Part shown: positions 6,914 to 7,534 of the stretch, piece after piece
Position numbering within the stretch: the stretch's first letter is position 1
Layout of the letters: each line of letters begins with the position of its first letter
Source of the DNA: an uncultured Bacteroidales bacterium
Lineage (GTDB): Bacteria; Bacteroidota; Bacteroidia; Bacteroidales; Lentimicrobiaceae
Length of the DNA stretch: 7,534 nt
NCBI GenBank assembly: GCA_937864935.1
Contig: CALMDN010000477.1
Coordinates: 1 to 7,534, forward strand
Reading direction: 5' to 3'
Notes under the pieces: generated by a model
Told to the model about the DNA's origin: nothing
The model's database searches: none
What the model saw: the letters and a program-made list of their open reading frames with translations, nothing else
Made by a program: the position numbers and the translations under genes

Positions 6914-6991
6914 GTGTCCGGTTCAATGTTAACGCCTTAATTCAAAGCAATATATGAAAAATAGTGCATATTTAAACTGCTGATATTGCAC

Positions 6992-7007
6992 CAATTAGCC
7001 AATTAGC
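6992..7007. repeat. Tandem CAATTAGC repeat abutting the second etfB promoter
   Basis: CAATTAGC occurs twice head to tail (6992-6999 and 7000-7007). It ends two bases before the TTG -33 element at 7010-7012. Its position suits a regulator binding site, but the repeat is short and chance is possible. Confidence 0.4.
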
Positions 7008-7009
7008 GG

Positions 7010-7039
7010 TTGTGTTTTAAGGTGAATAGTTTAAATTTG
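7010..7039 (+). promoter_or_regulatory. Bacteroidota-type promoter for the second etfB
   Basis: TTG (7010-7012), a spacer of exactly 19 bases, and TAAATTTG (7032-7039) match the TTG-N19-TAnnTTTG consensus. Transcription would begin near 7046, giving a leader of about 67 bases before the ATG at 7113. Confidence 0.72.
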
Positions 7040-7112
7040 CACGCCAAACTCCGGATCGGGTTTGTCTGAATGCTGAAGAAACTGCCGGTCTGAGTTAAAC
7101 CCATAAACGACT

Positions 7113-7534
7113 ATGCGATTCAGAATTATTGTTTTAGCCAAACAGGTTCCTGACACGAGGAATGTTGGCAAGGATGCCATGAAAGCGGATGGCACCGTTA
7201 ACCGGGCAGCACTGCCTGCCATTTTCAATCCGGAAGATTTACATGCCTTAGAACAAGCCCTCAGTATTAAGGATAAAAATCCTGAAGCAGAGGTTATTCT
7301 GTTAACCATGGGTCCGGCCAGGGCGGCTGAGATCATCCGTGAAGCCCTTTACCGTGGTGCCGACCGTGGCTACCTGATCAGCGACCGTAAGTTTGCCGGT
7401 TCCGATACCCTGGCCACCTCTTATGCCTTGTCGCTGGCCGTGAAAAAACTGGCTCCCTTCCATCTGGTAATTTCGGGTCGTCAGGCCATCGACGGCGATA
7501 CCGCTCAGGTAGGGCCCCAGACAGCTGAGAAACT
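7113..7534 (+). CDS. etfB: Second Etf beta subunit, clostridial/bifurcation-type family (3' truncated by window edge)
   Basis: The first 140 codons of an EtfB are present; family members of this type are usually about 260-290 residues. The start MRFRIIVLAKQVPDTRNVG is the standard EtfB beginning, and an in-frame TAA at 7104-7106 rules out an earlier start nearby. Further landmarks are DGTVNRAALPAIFNPEDLHALEQ (26-48), LLTMGPARAAE (63-73), ISDRKFAGSDTLATSYAL (89-106) and SGRQAIDGDTAQVGPQ (121-136). The last motif lines the second FAD and NAD(H) region in electron-bifurcating EtfBs such as those paired with butyryl-CoA dehydrogenase. By eye it is only distantly similar to the EtfB at 2843-3592 and is not a recent duplicate. 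It has its own promoter (7010-7039). An etfA and an acyl-CoA dehydrogenase are expected downstream. Actual bifurcation cannot be proven from this fragment. Confidence 0.93.
   Translation, partial: MRFRIIVLAKQVPDTRNVGKDAMKADGTVNRAALPAIFNPEDLHALEQALSIKDKNPEAEVILLTMGPARAAEIIREALYRGADRGYLISDRKFAGSDTLATSYALSLAVKKLAPFHLVISGRQAIDGDTAQVGPQTAEK

Larger units (their letters stand above)
6810..7112. other. 303 bp intergenic region between the two Etf units
   Basis: It contains the terminator at 6884-6913, an 8 bp tandem repeat at 6992-7007 and a promoter at 7010-7039. The first 70 bases and the stretch 6914-6990 are AT-rich and carry no gene or RNA that I can recognise on either strand. Confidence 0.65.

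Noticed and set aside
6947..6955. GCAATATAT shared with 2581-2589 upstream of the other etfB
   Set aside because: The 9-mer is AT-rich, differs in distance from each promoter (about 119 and 85 bp), and is easily explained by chance.

Overview
The window looks like a chromosomal segment of a member of the Bacteroidota, most likely an anaerobic Bacteroidales-type lineage. The FabI sequence is of the Bacteroidota type (motifs such as SPTPTTAGQG). The first EtfB is also of the Bacteroidota type. Start codons follow A/T-rich leaders without a clear Shine-Dalgarno sequence. Two intergenic regions carry matches to the Bacteroidota promoter consensus TTG-N19..22-TAnnTTTG. A lone TonB C-terminal domain protein fits the same group. 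The taxonomic call is inference from these traits.

Layout. Bases 1-1095 hold the 3' two thirds of recN (DNA repair ATPase), entering from the left edge. fabI (enoyl-ACP reductase, 1158-2027) follows on the same strand. A small convergent minus-strand gene for an unanchored TonB C-terminal domain protein (2041-2475) lies 13 bp beyond fabI. The hairpin that probably terminates fabI lies inside the 3' end of that gene. A 367 bp gap (2476-2842) contains a promoter on each strand.

From 2843 the window is devoted to flavin-based electron transfer: etfB (2843-3592), etfA (3626-4597), a strong terminator-like hairpin (4622-4669), a membrane cytochrome-b-like/2x[4Fe-4S] protein (4682-6001) and a soluble double CCG-domain protein (6018-6809). 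The last two together have the domain content of the EtfAB:menaquinone oxidoreductase (EMO, an HdrDE-like enzyme), split over two genes. A strong terminator (6884-6913) closes this unit. After a 303 bp gap with its own promoter, a second and quite different etfB begins at 7113 and runs off the right edge. It carries the GRQAIDGDTAQVGP motif of the clostridial, bifurcation-type EtfB family.

How it fits together. The first module (EtfBA plus split EMO) would take electrons from acyl-CoA dehydrogenases and pass them to menaquinone in the membrane. The second Etf belongs to a family that can couple NADH to acyl-CoA reduction or oxidation. Having both back to back suggests a cell with two separate electron routes for acyl-CoA chemistry. 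No acyl-CoA dehydrogenase is visible in the window. No rRNA, tRNA, CRISPR array or mobile element was seen.
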